From assembly GCA_023433185.1 (NCBI GenBank), contig JAEZEN010000102.1:1-6359 (forward strand): 6,359 nt of DNA. Reading direction: 5' to 3'. Each line of letters begins with the position of its first letter. Within the stretch, counting starts at the first letter, position 1. The notes beneath the pieces are model-generated. The model searched no databases, had not been told where the DNA came from, and saw only the letters and a list, made by a program, of their open reading frames with translations. The DNA comes from Pseudomonadota bacterium (GTDB lineage: Bacteria > Pseudomonadota > Alphaproteobacteria > Rhizobiales > Kaistiaceae). This document shows positions 5,482 to 6,359 of this stretch, one piece after another. Made by a program: the position numbers and the translations under genes.

Positions 5482-5634
5482 ATGGACCTTGAGAGTACCA
5501 AGACAAGCCGCCATCAGACGCCCGACAAGCCCATCGATCACATAATTCGCTACATCATTCTCCTCAGCATTTTAGTGCCCACAGCCTACGCGTTCATCGG
5601 CGAATTTATAACCAATTGGTTTCTGTCACCTTGA
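5482..5634 (+). CDS. 50-residue single-helix membrane protein, copy B of a paralogous pair
   Basis: ATG 5482 is preceded by TTGGAGAA (GGAG 5469-5472) at good spacing, and the frame ends at TGA 5632-5634. The protein has a polar N-terminus (MDLESTKTSRHQTPDK), then PIDHIIRY, a helix (IILLSILVPTAYAFI, residues 25-39) and GEFITNWFLSP. It aligns without gaps to copy A at 4535: PD.PIDH, RY, VP, Y.F and EF..NWFL are invariant. The gene and its flanks are clearly richer in A+T than the prophage and OmpA-type DNA around it, suggesting a separate origin. GTTTGAC upstream (5379-5385) resembles the -35 region of copy A, but I see no good -10. The family is not recognised; the paralogy is strong. Confidence 0.75.
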   Translation: MDLESTKTSRHQTPDKPIDHIIRYIILLSILVPTAYAFIGEFITNWFLSP

Positions 5635-5940
5635 GTAAAATCAATAAGTTCGGGCACTTTTTTGGGCGCGCACCACAAGCGGCGGCCCGCCGATCGGCGG
5701 TGCCCGGACGATGAGGTTGCTGGACGACAGCAATGTAGCGCCCCTGAGAGATTCCAATGAGAGCAGATGCGGCCGTCCGGTTGGTGATGGGCAGCGTGTC
5801 GGCGTGGCCGCCGATGCGGATCACCCTCGGGCTGGAAAAAATGGGGGCAACGTCAGGGGCAATCGGCCACAAGCCGCCGATCGCGTTGCAGAACCCCGGT
5901 GACGCACCCAGCCCGTCACGCGTGGTTTAGCCCGGAAACT
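5635..5940. other. Intergenic stretch with long-range dyad, no clear gene
   Basis: CGGGCAC (5651-5657) can pair with GTGCCCG (5700-5706) around a loop containing a perfect 14-bp palindrome, CCGCCGATCGGCGG (5687-5700). T6 follows the first arm, but no stem precedes it, so it is not a standard terminator. A - strand frame with a short OmpA-like stretch (VIRIGGHADTLPITN, about 5824-5780) is present but not convincing as a gene. Nothing else is identifiable. Confidence 0.4.
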
Positions 5941-5950
5941 CCAGCTTCCG

Positions 5951-6222
5951 GTGCTCCAGCGTTGGGGTGCAGACCACATGAGCGACGGACTCTACCCAAA
6001 TCTGGAGGAGGTTCAGGGTCTCAGGTCAGACGCCATCGTCGAGACGCGCGGCCGACCGCTGATGGATCGCTCCGACAACGGCACCGAGTTGACGTCGAGG
6101 GCGATCCTGCGGTGGCAGGAGGACAATCGCATCGAGTGTCCACATCGCGCCAGCAAGCCCAGTTAGGATGGCCCGTCGAGAACATGAAAAGTCGCAGCGA
6201 CGAATCCGTCAGCGCTCGGTGA
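5951..6222 (+). pseudogene. IS3-family transposase (OrfB integrase core) remnant, frameshifted
   Basis: One + frame reads RWGADHMSDGLYP (like the WxADFMSDAL segment bearing the first catalytic Asp; here near 5972), and later GRPLMDRSDNGTELTSRAIL (SDNG from 6071; second Asp) and RWQEDNRIECPHRASKP, then stops at 6164-6166. The family sequence resumes in another frame as PVENMKSRSDES (from 6172), equivalent to the usual FVESFNxxxRDE with the catalytic Glu, ending at 6222. Between the first two blocks roughly 60 residues normally present are reduced or unrecognisable. Deletion plus frameshift show an inactive relic. Its last bases overlap the stop of the OmpA-type gene. Confidence 0.75.
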
Positions 6223-6359
6223 GCTTGAGCTCGATGCGGCGGTTCTTGTCGAAGGCCTCCAGGGTGTCACCCTCCTCGATCGGCTGGTTCTCGCCGAAGC
6301 CCGCCGCCACGAGGCGATCGGCCGGCACGCCCTCCGCGATGAGGTGCTGGACGACGGAG
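6209..6359 (-). CDS. OmpA/MotB-family peptidoglycan-binding protein, C-terminal end (runs off window)
   Basis: The visible 49 C-terminal residues, read from the right edge, begin SVVQHLIAEGVPADRLVAAG and continue FGENQPIEEGDTLEAFDKNRRIELKLTER. This is the end of the OmpA C-terminal domain: an SxxR/SVVQxL helix, VPADRL..AGFGE.QPI, and the signature NRRIELKL whose Arg contacts peptidoglycan. In this family the domain sits in the periplasm and anchors an outer-membrane or motor-like protein to the cell wall. The stop is TGA 6211-6209. The rest lies outside the window, so the subtype cannot be told. It is likely a chromosomal gene marking the edge of the mosaic region. Confidence 0.88.
   Translation of the reverse strand, partial: SVVQHLIAEGVPADRLVAAGFGENQPIEEGDTLEAFDKNRRIELKLTER

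Noticed and set aside
5606..5872. A - strand frame with OmpA/MotB-like VIRIGGHADTLPITN
   Set aside because: About 15 residues resemble the OmpA domain, but the rest (ALIGISQGRYIAVVQQPHRPG) does not continue the pattern. It has only a TTG start, and its end overlaps copy B. It may be a tiny remnant but is not supportable as a gene.

Overview
This is a mosaic stretch of high-GC DNA. I would place it in an alphaproteobacterium (Rhizobiales; a Methylobacterium-type genome is my best guess), based on strong G/C preference at third codon positions, the style of the OmpA-family tail at the right edge, and the Mu-like prophage genes. The genus is inference from general recall, not from a search. The window reads as a decayed prophage or accessory island: one large intact gene, several intact very small genes, and many gene fragments joined at rearrangement scars.

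Left part (1-1325). The window opens inside a Mu-type gam gene (host-nuclease inhibitor) on the + strand. A small conserved-looking gene of unknown function lies convergent to it at 549-749. About 590 bases without a convincing gene follow, holding two overlapping inverted repeats (1056-1089) and a strong + strand intrinsic terminator (1137-1166).

Middle left (1326-2190). A phage-type DNA adenine methyltransferase (Dam-like) is cut in two. Its N-terminal and catalytic part lies on the - strand (2040 down to about 1342). Its C-terminal part, from GRFIL to ELIVTS, lies just beyond on the + strand (about 2031-2174). This geometry is what an internal inversion of one ancestral + strand gene would leave.

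Centre (2194-4534). A 692-residue integral-membrane O-acyltransferase with an AT3 domain fused to a C-terminal SGNH domain, probably acylating a surface polysaccharide, is read on the - strand. It starts right at the broken end of the methylase and looks like cargo. A divergent intergenic region follows, with a palindrome and a candidate promoter facing right.

Right part (4535-6359). Two paralogous one-helix membrane proteins of 48 and 50 residues (4535-4681 and 5482-5634) flank the N-terminal half of an IS5-type transposase, a truncated phage-type small gene on the opposite strand, and a 31-residue hydrophobic ORF. A frameshifted IS3-type transposase remnant (about 5950-6222) then abuts the 3' end of an OmpA/MotB-type peptidoglycan-binding protein that runs off the right edge on the - strand.

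The genes do not form one operon. Probably functional are the acyltransferase, the two paralogous small membrane proteins, perhaps the 31-residue ORF, gam and its small convergent neighbour, and the OmpA-family gene. The most interesting points are the inverted methyltransferase and the unrecognised small membrane protein family.
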